Source of the DNA: Rhodospirillaceae bacterium
GTDB taxonomy: Bacteria; Pseudomonadota; Alphaproteobacteria; CACIAM-22H2
DNA: 48,888 nt
Direction of reading: 5' to 3'
Assembly (NCBI GenBank): GCA_027490975.1
Contig: JAIXXA010000031.1
Span: 1 to 48,888 of the forward strand
Shown: one piece after another, positions 25,493 to 34,309 of the stretch
Position numbering within the stretch: the first letter of the stretch is position 1
Layout of the letters: every line of letters begins with the position of its first letter
Notes under the pieces: model-generated
Seen by the model: only the letters and a program-made list of their open reading frames with translations
What the model was told of the DNA's origin: nothing
The model's database searches: none
Position numbers and translations under genes: made by a program

Positions 25493-26280
25493 GCCGCGCT
25501 CCGGCCGCTGCGCGCGTAGCCGGCTTCGATCGTGCGCTTCAGCATGGCGCAGATCTTGGCGAATTCCGGCGTTTCGACGAGGGCCGGATCCCGCGGCCGC
25601 GCGAACGGCACTTGGAAATCGAGCGCGATGGTCGAGGGCCGGCCGCTCATCACCAGCACGCGGTCGGCCAGAAACACCGCCTCGCGGATCGAATGGGTCA
25701 CGAACAGGCCGGTCTTGCGCTGGGTTTCCCAGATGCGCGCCAGTGCCTCGTTCATCTCGTCGCGCGTGATCGCGTCGAGAGCGCTGAACGGCTCGTCCAT
25801 CATCAGCAATTCGGGATCGTGGATCAGCGCGCGGCAGATCGCCACGCGCTGGCGCATGCCGCCCGACAATTCGGACGGGCGCTTGTGCAGAAAATCGCCA
25901 AGCCCGACCTGGCGCAGCAGCGCTTCCGCGCGGTCGCGATACTGGGCGGGATCGCGCTTCATCATGCGGATCGGGAACAGCACGTTTTCGAGCGAGCTCT
26001 TCCAGGGCAGCAGCGTGGCATCCTGGAAGATCAGGCCGAACTCGCGCCGCGGGCCCACGACGGGGCGCCCGGCGATCTCGATCGTGCCGTCCGACGCAGG
26101 CTCGAGCCCGGCGCACATCATCAGCAGCGTGGATTTGCCGCAGCCGGACGGCCCCAGGATGGAAACGAACTGCCCTTCGGCGACGTCGAACGCCACGTGC
26201 GCCACGGCTTCGACCTCTGTCGCACCGGCAACGTAGGTCTTCGCGACGTCGCGCACGCGGATGAAACGCGGATCGGACAT
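25489..26280 (-). CDS. ABC ATPase, NitT/TauT type
   Basis: A 263-residue ATP-binding subunit. Walker A is GPSGCGKST (about residues 43-51), the Q-loop IFQDATLLPW, signature LSGGMRQR, Walker B LLMMDEPFSALD and switch His in VTHSIREA. It is related to SsuB/TauB. The start ATG at 26278-26280 lies 52 bases after the receptor stop. It is coupled by ATGA to its permease. Confidence 0.95.
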   Translation of the reverse strand: MSDPRFIRVRDVAKTYVAGATEVEAVAHVAFDVAEGQFVSILGPSGCGKSTLLMMCAGLEPASDGTIEIAGRPVVGPRREFGLIFQDATLLPWKSSLENVLFPIRMMKRDPAQYRDRAEALLRQVGLGDFLHKRPSELSGGMRQRVAICRALIHDPELLMMDEPFSALDAITRDEMNEALARIWETQRKTGLFVTHSIREAVFLADRVLVMSGRPSTIALDFQVPFARPRDPALVETPEFAKICAMLKRTIEAGYARSGRSAA

Positions 26281-26332
26281 GGCAGAACCGGCGGCGGCCC
26301 CGCCCGATGGCGCGGCCGCCGTCCTTTCCGGA

Positions 26333-27427
26333 CTAGGCGAGGAACTGCGCGAACGGCGCCGTGCGCACGCGCACGGCTTCCCACTCGGCGGGGGTGAGCT
26401 TGATGTTGCCGGCGAAGCGGTTCGTGTAGAGCTGGTCGGTGACGGGACGGCGGCCGTCCTGCACCGAGAACTCCATGACCGTGTCGATCATCTTGTCGAC
26501 CTTGGCCATGTCGGCGAAGCCGATGCCGTTGCGGATCGCCTCGTCCTGGGCAACGGTCACGCCCATCAGACCTTGGCCCAGGCGCGCCGAGCCGCGCGTC
26601 TGGTCGGACATGCCGATTTCCGGGCGCTGGCGCACGAAGGCGTCGAGAGCCGCATCCGGGTCGCGCAAGGTGAGCGACATCGCCTCGCCGAGCGCATCGA
26701 CCACGCCCTGCACCATCTGCGGACGCTGCGCCACCACGTCGGGGCGCGTGACGACGGTGTTGTGGTAGAAGCTGAGCCCGGCGTCTTTCCACATCATGAA
26801 GCGCACCGGCAGATTGAGCGACTGGAACGTGGGCAGCGACGAAGCCGCAACGCACGTGACGGCATCGACCTGGCGCTGCGACAAGGTACGCTCGAGCACG
26901 TTGGGATCGAGCTGCTGGACCGTGATGCCGGCCGTGTTGATGTTCGCAAGGCGCGCATAGGCGGGCCAGAACGCGAAATCGAGGCCGCGCGGATTGGCGC
27001 CGAGGCGCTTGCCTTCGAGATCCTTGGGCGTGCGGATCGGGCTGTCGGCCGGAACCGCGATCGCCATCGTCGCGTCGTACATCATCGTGCCGACGGCCGT
27101 GAGGCTGAGGCCGCGCGCGGCTTGCTGGATCGTGGCGGCGGCCGAAACCAGACCGATATCGAATTGCCCGGCGGCGATCGCTTGGGCGGCCGGCGGCGAG
27201 CCCGTGCCGAGCGCGATGTCGACATCAAGGCCGCGCGCGCGGAAGAAGCCGCGTTCGCGCGCAACGAATGCAAACGCCGTCGCGCCTTGCGCAACGAACG
27301 GCAGCGTGAACTTGACCGCGGTCATCGCGCCTTGCGCGATCGCAGGTGCGGCAAGCCCGGTGGCACCGAGGGCGGTCAGCGAAGCCGAGCCCGCGAGGAA
27401 GCCGCGGCGCGACACGTTGTTGAGCAT
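26333..27427 (-). CDS. ABC substrate-binding protein, NitT/TauT (NMT1-like) type, Tat-exported
   Basis: A 364-residue periplasmic receptor with a twin-arginine leader (SRRGFLAG, then a hydrophobic stretch ending AIAQ) and an NMT1/SsuA-like fold: FVARERGFFRARGLDVDIALG, AAGQFDIGLVSAAA, then KDLEGKRLGAN. AGGAG lies before the ATG at 27425-27427, chosen over a longer in-frame form because it sets the Arg pair correctly. It is first in a minus-strand unit of receptor, ATPase, permease, TIM barrel, frmA, fghA. The ligand is not evident. Confidence 0.93.
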   Translation of the reverse strand: MLNNVSRRGFLAGSASLTALGATGLAAPAIAQGAMTAVKFTLPFVAQGATAFAFVARERGFFRARGLDVDIALGTGSPPAAQAIAAGQFDIGLVSAAATIQQAARGLSLTAVGTMMYDATMAIAVPADSPIRTPKDLEGKRLGANPRGLDFAFWPAYARLANINTAGITVQQLDPNVLERTLSQRQVDAVTCVAASSLPTFQSLNLPVRFMMWKDAGLSFYHNTVVTRPDVVAQRPQMVQGVVDALGEAMSLTLRDPDAALDAFVRQRPEIGMSDQTRGSARLGQGLMGVTVAQDEAIRNGIGFADMAKVDKMIDTVMEFSVQDGRRPVTDQLYTNRFAGNIKLTPAEWEAVRVRTAPFAQFLA

Positions 27428-28064
27428 GGAGAACTCCTGGGATGGGGGAAGCGATAACAATTTCGTCATCGCAAATGGCCCTTAGCCCCGCGATAAACAA
27501 GAGGAATCGCTCGAAAAATCGGCGAACGTGGGCACACAATTCTTATGTAGTTTATTTGCTGGGCATCGCGCCGCTGGAATGGGCGGTGGATGCCGGAAAA
27601 AGCGGCATATCCATATTATACAGTTCTAGCGTGGATATATTTTCGGCGTCAGACGGGCTCGAGCGTTTTCAAAAGCTGCAGAATGGGGATCGTCGCGAAA
27701 TTCGTGAACGTGTCCGACACCGCATACGGGATCACAAGATCCGCACCGTGTTTGATGAGGCCGCACGTATAGACGACATTCGGCACATACCCTTTGCGCT
27801 CGAACGGCTCGGGCCGGATCAACGGCTCGCGCGAGCGCGCCAGCACGATCGACGGATCCTTTCTGTCGAGCAGCCGATTGCGGTGCGCGACGCGATCCAA
27901 GCCGGGCTGATCCGCAGCGCGCGCTGAGCGGGCGCTGGCGCCCGGCGATCGGCAATGCGACAACGACCGTCGTTGCCCCACCGAAAGGACCGCGACGGCG
28001 TGGCCAGCCTATCGTCGGAAAGCTTTTTGAGGCACGATCTTCAAAACGACAATGGGAGGCGACA
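27428..28064. other. Gap of about 640 bases with a decayed gene fragment
   Basis: No intact gene lies between the receptor start and the BKACE start. The left part (27428-27648) is comparatively AT-rich and should hold the minus-strand operon promoter, though no clean -35/-10 pair was picked. The middle carries a GH130 C-terminal remnant on the minus strand. The right part ends in GGGAGG, the ribosome site of the BKACE gene. Confidence 0.6.
27649..27918 (-). pseudogene. GH130 glycoside phosphorylase, C-terminal remnant
   Basis: The last 90 or so codons of a minus-strand frame read like the C-terminus of GH130 beta-mannoside phosphorylases: LLDRKDPSIVLARS, EPLIRPEPFERKGYVPNVVY, CGLIKHGADLVIPYAVSD, then TNFATIPILQLL and a stop. 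A complete enzyme has about 300-400 residues. Upstream of about 27918 the frame turns into low-complexity sequence with no GH130 catalytic part, and the BKACE gene occupies the space. This is therefore a truncated relic; the left-over boundary is approximate. Confidence 0.65.
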
Positions 28065-28988
28065 TTGAGCCGAAAAGTCATCATCACCTGCGCCGTCACC
28101 GGCGCAATCCATACGCCGTCGATGTCGGCGGCACTTCCCGTCACGCCTGAGGAGATCGCCGAAGCGGCGATCGGTGCGGCGGATGCCGGGGCCGCCATCG
28201 TGCATCTGCATGCGCGCAATCCGGTCAACGGCCAACCCGACCAGACACCGGAAGCCTTTCTGCCGTTCCTCAAAGTGATCAAGCAGCGCTCGAACTGCGT
28301 GGTGAACCTCACCACCGGCGGCGCGCCGACGATGCAGGTGGCGGAACGCGTGCGCCCGGCCGCCACGTTCAAGCCCGAAATCGCTTCGCTGAATATGGGC
28401 TCGATGAACTTCGGCCTGTTCGGCATGCTGAACCGCTTCAAGGATTTCAAGCATCCATGGGAGAACGCCTATCTCGCCAACAAGGACATCCTGTTCCGCA
28501 ACACATTTGCCGACATCGAATACGTGATCGCCACGTTGTCGGCGGCCGGCACACGCTTTGAGTTCGAATGCTACGACACCGCGCATCTTTACAATCTCGC
28601 GCATTTTCTCGAGCGCGGTCTCGTGAAGGCGCCTCTTTTCGTGCAGACGGTTTTCGGACTGCTGGGCGGCATTGGCGCGCATCCCGACGACGTGATGCAC
28701 ATGAAGCGCACCGCCGACCGACTGTTCGGCAACGCTTATGTGTGGTCGGTGCTGGGGGCAGGCCGCAACCAGTTGCCGATCGCGGCCATGTCGGCGGCGA
28801 TGGGCGGCAATGTGCGCGTCGGTCTCGAAGATTCGCTGTGGGCCGGCCCCGGGCGGCTGGCTCAATCGAATGCCGAGCAGGTGCGCCTCGCGCGCCAGAT
28901 CGTCGAAGGTTTGGGCCTTGCCGTCGCAACGCCGGACGAGGCGCGCGAGATTCTGGACCTCAAGGGCGGGGGCACGCTCGCCGTCTAG
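28065..28988 (+). CDS. BKACE family beta-keto acid cleavage enzyme (DUF849)
   Basis: A 307-residue zinc-dependent TIM-barrel enzyme of the 3-keto-5-aminohexanoate cleavage (Kce/BKACE) family, which condenses a beta-keto acid with acetyl-CoA to give acetoacetate and a new CoA ester. Seen are VIITCAVTGAIHTPSMSAALPVTPEEIA at the N-terminus, zinc ligands in VHLHARNP (about residues 46-53), and the C-terminal VGLEDSLWAGPGRLAQSNAEQV. The start is TTG at 28065: GGGAGG lies 5 bases upstream, and no in-frame ATG is available. Transcribed toward the amidohydrolase. The substrate side chain is not predictable by eye. Confidence 0.93.
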   Translation: MSRKVIITCAVTGAIHTPSMSAALPVTPEEIAEAAIGAADAGAAIVHLHARNPVNGQPDQTPEAFLPFLKVIKQRSNCVVNLTTGGAPTMQVAERVRPAATFKPEIASLNMGSMNFGLFGMLNRFKDFKHPWENAYLANKDILFRNTFADIEYVIATLSAAGTRFEFECYDTAHLYNLAHFLERGLVKAPLFVQTVFGLLGGIGAHPDDVMHMKRTADRLFGNAYVWSVLGAGRNQLPIAAMSAAMGGNVRVGLEDSLWAGPGRLAQSNAEQVRLARQIVEGLGLAVATPDEAREILDLKGGGTLAV

Positions 28989-29146
28989 AAGCCGCGCGTA
29001 CCTATCCGACGGGTTCGTCGCGGCATACCCTCGCGCACGCCGAATTTTCCCCACGACATAAGGCTGATCGCTTTAGCGAGAAAGCCGGCTGGATCAGCGG
29101 CCGATTCTGCCGGGGGACGGCGGGCGCTCGTGAGCGGCGAAAACGC

Positions 29147-30685
29147 CTAGAACCGCCCGCTCGGCCGATAGAAGGGTTCGTCGCCCGTGCCGTCGAGATA
29201 GCCGTCGTAGAATTTGCGAACGTGCGGGAACACGTCGCGCGCCAACTGGCGGCGTTCGTTCTCGGCATCGGTGAGCGGACGCGCGAAGCGCGCGGCGATC
29301 TCCGCCAGCACGGCGTTTTTGTCGACATGCACAAAACGGCCGTCGCGATAGACCGCATCGCCGGCAACGAACACCGTTTTTACAGCCGACGATTTGGCGC
29401 GTTGGACGAGAACGTCGACCGGCGGAATATCCGCATTCTGGTAGGGGTAGGTCACAGCCTCCCAATCGAAAAGCACAACGTCGGCGTCGCGCCCCGGCGA
29501 CAGGCGGCCGATGCGGCCGGCAAAAGGGGTGGTGTCCGCGCCGCGCTCGGTCGCCATGCGCAGAATCTGTGCGGGCGTGGGATGGGGGGCGTCGATGCCG
29601 GGCTCGCGATGCACGCGCAACGCCAGCCGCATCTCCTGCAGCATGTCGCGGTCGTCGTTGATGCCGGCCTCGTCCATGCCGAGGGCCACCGGAATGCCGC
29701 GCGCAAGAAAGCGATTGACCGGCGCCACACCGCTCTTGAGCCGGAAATTCGAGCTGCAATTGTGGCAGATATGCGTGCCGCTTTGCGCGCAGAGGGCGAT
29801 GTCGCTTTCGGTCATCCACACGCCGTGGCCGATCGTGAGACGCGGCCCCACGAGACCGAAGCGCGCGATATGCGCAAGTGCCGAGCCGCCGGTGCGTTTG
29901 GCGGCGTAGGCCTTCTGGTAAGGCGTTTCGAGCAGATGCATGTGCATCGGCAGATCGTGACGCGTCGAAAGCGCGCCCGCGAGCCCGAGGGCTTCGTCCG
30001 ACAGCCAATGCAGATTGGCGGGTGCGACCTGCACCGCCAAGCGCCGCTCGCCCGCAACGGCGGCGAGCAAAGCTTCGAAGACTGCGCGCTGTTCGGCGAG
30101 CGGCAGCGTGAAACGTTCGAAATAGGCGCGCATTGGCGCCTTCAACGCCTCGGGCAGGCGTGCGACGAACAGCGCGTCGTCCTCGTAGACGAGACGGTTC
30201 TGGTCGCGCAGCGCCATCGAATAGGAGACGCGCATGCCGATCGCGCGATACGCGTCGAGAACCTGCTTGCCCGTCGCGACGATCTGCTCGGGCGTGCCGG
30301 GCACGCGGCTGTGCAGATGCTGCACGGTCGTGACCCCGCTCTCGATCATCTCGAATGCGGCATACAACGTGTCGAGCCGCGGATCGACGTCGCGCAGCGC
30401 CAAGCGGCTTGCAAACCACAGCTCGAGCGGATGGTCGGGCGAGCCGAGCTGCAGGGGCGTGGTGCCAACATGGTGGTGGGCGTTGACAAGGCCGGGTATC
30501 GCGACGCGCCCTTTGCCGCCTTCGCGGCGCGCGGCGGGATAGCGCATATGCGCTTCGGCCTGCGGCAGAATCGCAGCGACGCGGCCATCGACCACGACCA
30601 GTGCCGCATCGTTGTGCAGCAGCGGCGCATCGTCGGCGGAGAAGCCTTCGAGAATCCAGTCGGCGTCGATGATCGTCGCTTCCAA
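29147..30685 (-). CDS. Amidohydrolase of the ATZ/TRZ (S-adenosylhomocysteine/8-oxoguanine deaminase) type
   Basis: A 512-residue metal-dependent amidohydrolase. The HxH of strand 1 is H70/H72 in GLVNAHHHVG, further ligands are His in MHLLET and IGHGVWM, and the catalytic Asp lies in LGMDEAGIND. The segment CHNCSSNFRLKSG corresponds to the family motif near strand 6. Relatives deaminate or dechlorinate aminated N-heterocycles (guanine, triazines, SAH). The TTG at 30683-30685 after AGGGG starts the homologous region MEATIIDADWILEG; a GTG 36 codons upstream would add unlikely sequence. It converges on the BKACE gene and diverges from the large sugar operon. Confidence 0.88.
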   Translation of the reverse strand: MEATIIDADWILEGFSADDAPLLHNDAALVVVDGRVAAILPQAEAHMRYPAARREGGKGRVAIPGLVNAHHHVGTTPLQLGSPDHPLELWFASRLALRDVDPRLDTLYAAFEMIESGVTTVQHLHSRVPGTPEQIVATGKQVLDAYRAIGMRVSYSMALRDQNRLVYEDDALFVARLPEALKAPMRAYFERFTLPLAEQRAVFEALLAAVAGERRLAVQVAPANLHWLSDEALGLAGALSTRHDLPMHMHLLETPYQKAYAAKRTGGSALAHIARFGLVGPRLTIGHGVWMTESDIALCAQSGTHICHNCSSNFRLKSGVAPVNRFLARGIPVALGMDEAGINDDRDMLQEMRLALRVHREPGIDAPHPTPAQILRMATERGADTTPFAGRIGRLSPGRDADVVLFDWEAVTYPYQNADIPPVDVLVQRAKSSAVKTVFVAGDAVYRDGRFVHVDKNAVLAEIAARFARPLTDAENERRQLARDVFPHVRKFYDGYLDGTGDEPFYRPSGRF

Positions 30686-31098
30686 GGGCCCCTGCCTCGC
30701 TTGCCTGCGGCGCGGGCAGCGCTGCCTATTTTTTGCAGCTTGCGCGGCGCCCTGTTGCTGTGAGATGAATCTTTTATGTCTTATGTCTCGCACATGTCGA
30801 GCCGAAACGTCCGCGGCAAATCGCGCGCCCGGATCCGGCTCGGCTGGCGCAGCGCGTCGCGCTCGGCGCGCGCCTATGTCGCTTTCATCGCGGCCGGGCG
30901 AAGTCCGCGCATCTGATCCCTCGGCGGTCCCGACCCGGGACCGTGCCGCGGCCGGAGACGGCGTCTCCGGCGGATCGTTTCACCGCCCGAACTAGAACCT
31001 TCTACGAGCCTCGTCGTGCGACGTGCGTCTGCGTTTCCCGCAACGCATCGGTTCCAGCGTCGATTTCCATGTTCCGCCATCCAGCCCAGGAGGATTCC
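30686..31098. other. Divergent regulatory region with two tandem hairpins
   Basis: About 410 bases between the amidohydrolase start and the first gene of the large operon. Bases 30740-30790 are AT-richer and probably hold promoter elements. Two adjacent perfect hairpins occupy 30925-30971. An AGGAGG ribosome site precedes 31099. No coding region was recognised. Confidence 0.6.
30925..30971 (+). promoter_or_regulatory. Tandem perfect hairpins in the leader of the large operon
   Basis: First stem: CGGTCCCG/CGGGACCG around ACC (30925-30943). Second stem: 9 base pairs, GCCGGAGAC/GTCTCCGGC around GGC (30951-30971). They are only 7 bases apart, about 130 bases upstream of the receptor gene. No T run follows, so they look more like operator or mRNA leader structures than a terminator. 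Confidence 0.5.
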
Positions 31099-32145
31099 AT
31101 GATCCGCATTTCCCGTCGCGCCGCACTCGGCGGTCTTGCCGCCGGCACCGGACTTCTCGCCGCCCCGACCCTCGTGCGCGCGCAAGCCGCGCGCGAACTC
31201 GTGATCGTCACCTATCCCGGCCGTCTGTCGGAACCGCATCGTTGGCTCGGCGACCAGATGGAGCGCCGCCACGCGGGTCTGCGCGTGCGGCTCGTTCCGT
31301 CCGACAGCCAAGACATCGTCGCCCAGATCAAAGCGGGCCAAGGCCAATCGGCATTCGACGCGATGCCCAACGACGAGCCGCCGCATATCACGGCCATGTC
31401 GGAGGGCTACATCGCACGGCGCAACGATGCCGCCCTCAGGAACCTGCCGAGCGTGTTTCCCGACCTGCTCGCCAAGAGCCAGGGCTTCGGCGTGCCGGCA
31501 ACCTATTCGCTTGTCGGCATTGCCTACAATTCCTCGCTCGTGCGCAATCCGCCGGAATCCTGGGCCGACATGTGGAAGCCCGAGTTCCGCGGCAAGATCG
31601 GCATCGCGCGCACTTCGTCCAATCTCGGGCTCGCCACGCTCGCCATCGCGGCCAAGAGCTTCGGCGGCTCCGAAACCGCACTGGAAGTGGGTTGGGACAA
31701 ACTTCGCGAACTCCAGCCCAAGGCCGCACGCTCGCCCGCCATCCTCACGCAAATGCTCGAGCGCGAAGAAATCGCGATCGCCCCGTTGTGGAACAACAAC
31801 ACCGCCTCGGCCGCCGAAAAGGGCCTGCCGATCCGTTTCATGATGCCGAAGCCGGGTGCCATCGCGATCATCTCGTTCATGTCGGGCATCACGAACTCGC
31901 GCAATCCCGAACTGGTCAACGAATGGCTCGACGGCATCCTGTCGGCCGAATACCAGGCGCGCGCCGCGGCTTCGCCCTACTTCTTCGGCCCCACGGTGCG
32001 CGGCGTGACGGTGCCCGAAGCCGCCCGCCCCTACACGCCCTCGACGCCGGCCGAAGTGCTTGCCCTGCAGACGATCGACTGGCCCGCGATTGCGCCGCAG
32101 CGCGGGCCGCTGGTCGAGCGTTTCGACCGTGTTTTCGCCCTCTGA
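31099..32145 (+). CDS. ABC substrate-binding protein 1 (Pot/Fe/opine type)
   Basis: A 348-residue periplasmic receptor of the extracellular solute-binding family 1 used by polyamine-, iron- and opine-type importers. A Tat-like leader (ISRRAALGGLAAG) ends near VRAQA. The body carries AFDAMPNDEPPH, GVPATYSLVGIAYN, SWADMWKPEFRGKIGI, a MLEREEIAIAPLWNNN segment and the C-terminal PYFFGPTVRGVTVPEAARPY. AGGAGG precedes the ATG. It is followed after 28 bases by a close paralogue. It is probably the high-level product of the operon, being first. Confidence 0.92.
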   Translation: MIRISRRAALGGLAAGTGLLAAPTLVRAQAARELVIVTYPGRLSEPHRWLGDQMERRHAGLRVRLVPSDSQDIVAQIKAGQGQSAFDAMPNDEPPHITAMSEGYIARRNDAALRNLPSVFPDLLAKSQGFGVPATYSLVGIAYNSSLVRNPPESWADMWKPEFRGKIGIARTSSNLGLATLAIAAKSFGGSETALEVGWDKLRELQPKAARSPAILTQMLEREEIAIAPLWNNNTASAAEKGLPIRFMMPKPGAIAIISFMSGITNSRNPELVNEWLDGILSAEYQARAAASPYFFGPTVRGVTVPEAARPYTPSTPAEVLALQTIDWPAIAPQRGPLVERFDRVFAL

Positions 32146-32173
32146 CGTTCCCCCGCAATCCAGGAGATCAAAC

Positions 32174-33226
32174 ATGACAATCCGCAAGATCGGCCGTCGC
32201 AACTTCACGCGCGGCCTTGCCGCCGGCAGCGCTCTGCTCGCCGCCCCGTCCGTCGTGCTTGCGCAGACCGCGCGCGAGCTTGTGATCGTGAGCTTTGCGG
32301 GCCAGCTGCAGGAGCCGCACCAGTGGCTCGCGCGCCGCATGGAACAGGCCACGCCGGGTCTGCGCATCCGCCTCGTGCCGAGCGAAAGCCAAGACATCGT
32401 CGCCTCGATCAAAGCCGCCCAAGGCTTCTCGCCCTTCGACGCGATGCCCAACGGCGAGCCGCCGCATCTGATCGCGCAGCGCGACGGCTACATCAAGCGG
32501 ATCGAGCCCGCACGGCTGCGCAACTACGCGAATCTGATCCCGGAACTGAACGCCAAGTCGGGCGGCTTCGGCGTGCCGGCGAGCTATTCGCTGATCGGCA
32601 TTGCGTACAACGAAAAAGTCGTGCGGAACGCGCCGTCGAGCTGGGCCGACATGTGGAAGCCCGAATATGCAGGCAAGATCGGCATCCCGCGCGCCTCGTC
32701 CAATCTCGGCCTCGGCGTGCTTGCGATCGTGGCCAAGATCTTCGGCGGCGCTGAAGACAATCTGGAACCCGCCTGGAGCAAGCTGCAGGAGCTGAAGCCG
32801 CAAGTCGGCCGCACGCCCACGCAGCTCATCCAGATGCTCGAGCGCGAAGAGATCGGCTTGGCGCCGATCTGGAACAACGATGCCGCCGCCTCGGCCGCGA
32901 AGGGTCTGCCGATCAAGTTCGTGCAGCCCGCCCCGGGTCCCGTTGCGATCGTCTCGTTCATGTCCGAGATCGCCAATACGCGCCATTCCGATCTCGTGTA
33001 CCAGTGGATCGACGGCATCCTGTCGCCCGAGTACCAGCAGTTCGCCGCCAACACGCCCTACTTCTTCGGGCCTACGGTGCGCGGCGTGACGATCCCCGAG
33101 GCCGCACGCCCCTACACGCCCTCCACGCCGGCGGAAGTGGCGCGTCTGCAGTCGGTCGACTGGGGCAAGATCGCCCCGGTGCGCGGCCAGATCGTCGAGC
33201 GCTTCGACCGCGTCTTCGCGAGCTGA
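32174..33226 (+). CDS. ABC substrate-binding protein 2, paralogue of the preceding gene
   Basis: A 350-residue receptor colinear with its upstream neighbour over the whole length: the same leader type (IGRRNFTRGLAAG), FDAMPNGEPPH, GVPASYSLIGIAYN, SWADMWKPEYAGKIGIPR, MLEREEIGLAPIWNN and PYFFGPTVRGVTIPEAARPY. Divergence is spread along the protein, so the duplication is not recent. CAGGAG precedes the ATG at 32174. Two receptors for one permease pair suggest two related ligands or different affinities. Confidence 0.92.
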   Translation: MTIRKIGRRNFTRGLAAGSALLAAPSVVLAQTARELVIVSFAGQLQEPHQWLARRMEQATPGLRIRLVPSESQDIVASIKAAQGFSPFDAMPNGEPPHLIAQRDGYIKRIEPARLRNYANLIPELNAKSGGFGVPASYSLIGIAYNEKVVRNAPSSWADMWKPEYAGKIGIPRASSNLGLGVLAIVAKIFGGAEDNLEPAWSKLQELKPQVGRTPTQLIQMLEREEIGLAPIWNNDAAASAAKGLPIKFVQPAPGPVAIVSFMSEIANTRHSDLVYQWIDGILSPEYQQFAANTPYFFGPTVRGVTIPEAARPYTPSTPAEVARLQSVDWGKIAPVRGQIVERFDRVFAS

Positions 33227-33229
33227 ACC

Positions 33230-34309
33230 ATGACCACGACGCCGCCGTCGCCCATGCGCACCGACATCGCACGCCAACCCGACATGTTGGCGGCGTTCGC
33301 CGCGCGCGCCGAGAGCTTCGCAGCCCTCGGCCGCACGGTGTTGGCGCCGGGGGACGGCGGCCGTCTTTGGATCACCGGTTGCGGCGACGGCTTGTTTGCC
33401 GCGATCGCCGCAAGCCGCTGGGCCGCCGCATGCGGTCTCGATTGGCGCCCCATTGGGGCCATGGACATGGTTCTGGCGGCCGACCGGCTGCGGCGCAGCG
33501 ACCGCGTCGTCGCGATTTCGATGTCCGGAAACGTGGACCGCACGGTCGAAGCCGCGCGCACGGTCGCGGCCGCGGGCGTGCCGATGCTGGCCCTCGTCAA
33601 CGGCAATGGCGGCCGTCTTGGCGAAATCGCCGGCACCAAGATCTCGCTCGACCTTGCGGATATCGCACCGTTCCTTTGCGGAACGGCAAGCTATACGGCC
33701 ACGCTTGCCGCGTTGCTCGCCCTCGCAGCCGGTGCCGCCGGCCGCAACCCGTCCGATCTGTCTGCCGCAATTGCCGCACAACGTGCGGCACTCGCCGCAA
33801 GCGACGACGCATTTGCCGGGCTCGCCGTCCCGACCGGCGTGCGCGTTCTGTCGGCCGGCAACGACATCGGCACGGCGCAATACGGCGCTGCAAAGTTCGT
33901 CGAGCTCACCCGCATTCCGGCGTGGTCGGGCGAGCTCGAAGAATTCGCGCACAGCCAGTACTGGGCGATGCCGACGGAAGATCTCGTTGTCGTGCTGGCA
34001 GGCGACGCGGCCCTTGCCGCTTATGCCGACGAAAGCTGTGCGGCCCTGCGCGAGCTTGGCGTGGCCACGCTTGCGATCGACACGCCATCCACCCCCGTCG
34101 CGCGCGCCATGTGGCGCATCACGCTGCCCGACATGCCGCCCGCCTTGTTCGCACTTGCGGCCTGCGTGCCGTTGCAGATTCTTGCGGCTACGCTCGCACG
34201 CGCCAGCGGCCTGGATCCCGACACGCGCGCGCATCTCAAATCCGATGCGCAGCGCTTCAAAGTGAGCCGCATGCTCACGCGGCGCAGCTTGCTCGGCACC
34301 GGCACATGA
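33230..34309 (+). CDS. SIS-domain sugar isomerase/deglycase-like protein 1
   Basis: A 359-residue protein with two sugar-isomerase (SIS) domains, like the isomerase half of GlmS and like FrlB and AgaS. The first domain shows ITGCGDGLFAAIAASRWAA and VAISMSGNVDRTVEAA (phosphosugar-binding Ser loop); the second contains VLSAGNDIGTAQYGAAKFVEL and SGELEEFAHSQYW, the position of catalytic Glu/His residues in the family. It starts 3 bases after receptor 2 and is coupled to a PfkB kinase (ATGA). The pairing with a kinase suggests action on a 6-phosphorylated amino-sugar adduct; the exact reaction is inference. Confidence 0.82.
   Translation: MTTTPPSPMRTDIARQPDMLAAFAARAESFAALGRTVLAPGDGGRLWITGCGDGLFAAIAASRWAAACGLDWRPIGAMDMVLAADRLRRSDRVVAISMSGNVDRTVEAARTVAAAGVPMLALVNGNGGRLGEIAGTKISLDLADIAPFLCGTASYTATLAALLALAAGAAGRNPSDLSAAIAAQRAALAASDDAFAGLAVPTGVRVLSAGNDIGTAQYGAAKFVELTRIPAWSGELEEFAHSQYWAMPTEDLVVVLAGDAALAAYADESCAALRELGVATLAIDTPSTPVARAMWRITLPDMPPALFALAACVPLQILAATLARASGLDPDTRAHLKSDAQRFKVSRMLTRRSLLGTGT

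Noticed and set aside
28052-28054. ATG just upstream of the BKACE gene as its start
   Set aside because: It is out of frame; the TTG at 28065 has an ideal GGGAGG and is in frame with the homologous N-terminus.
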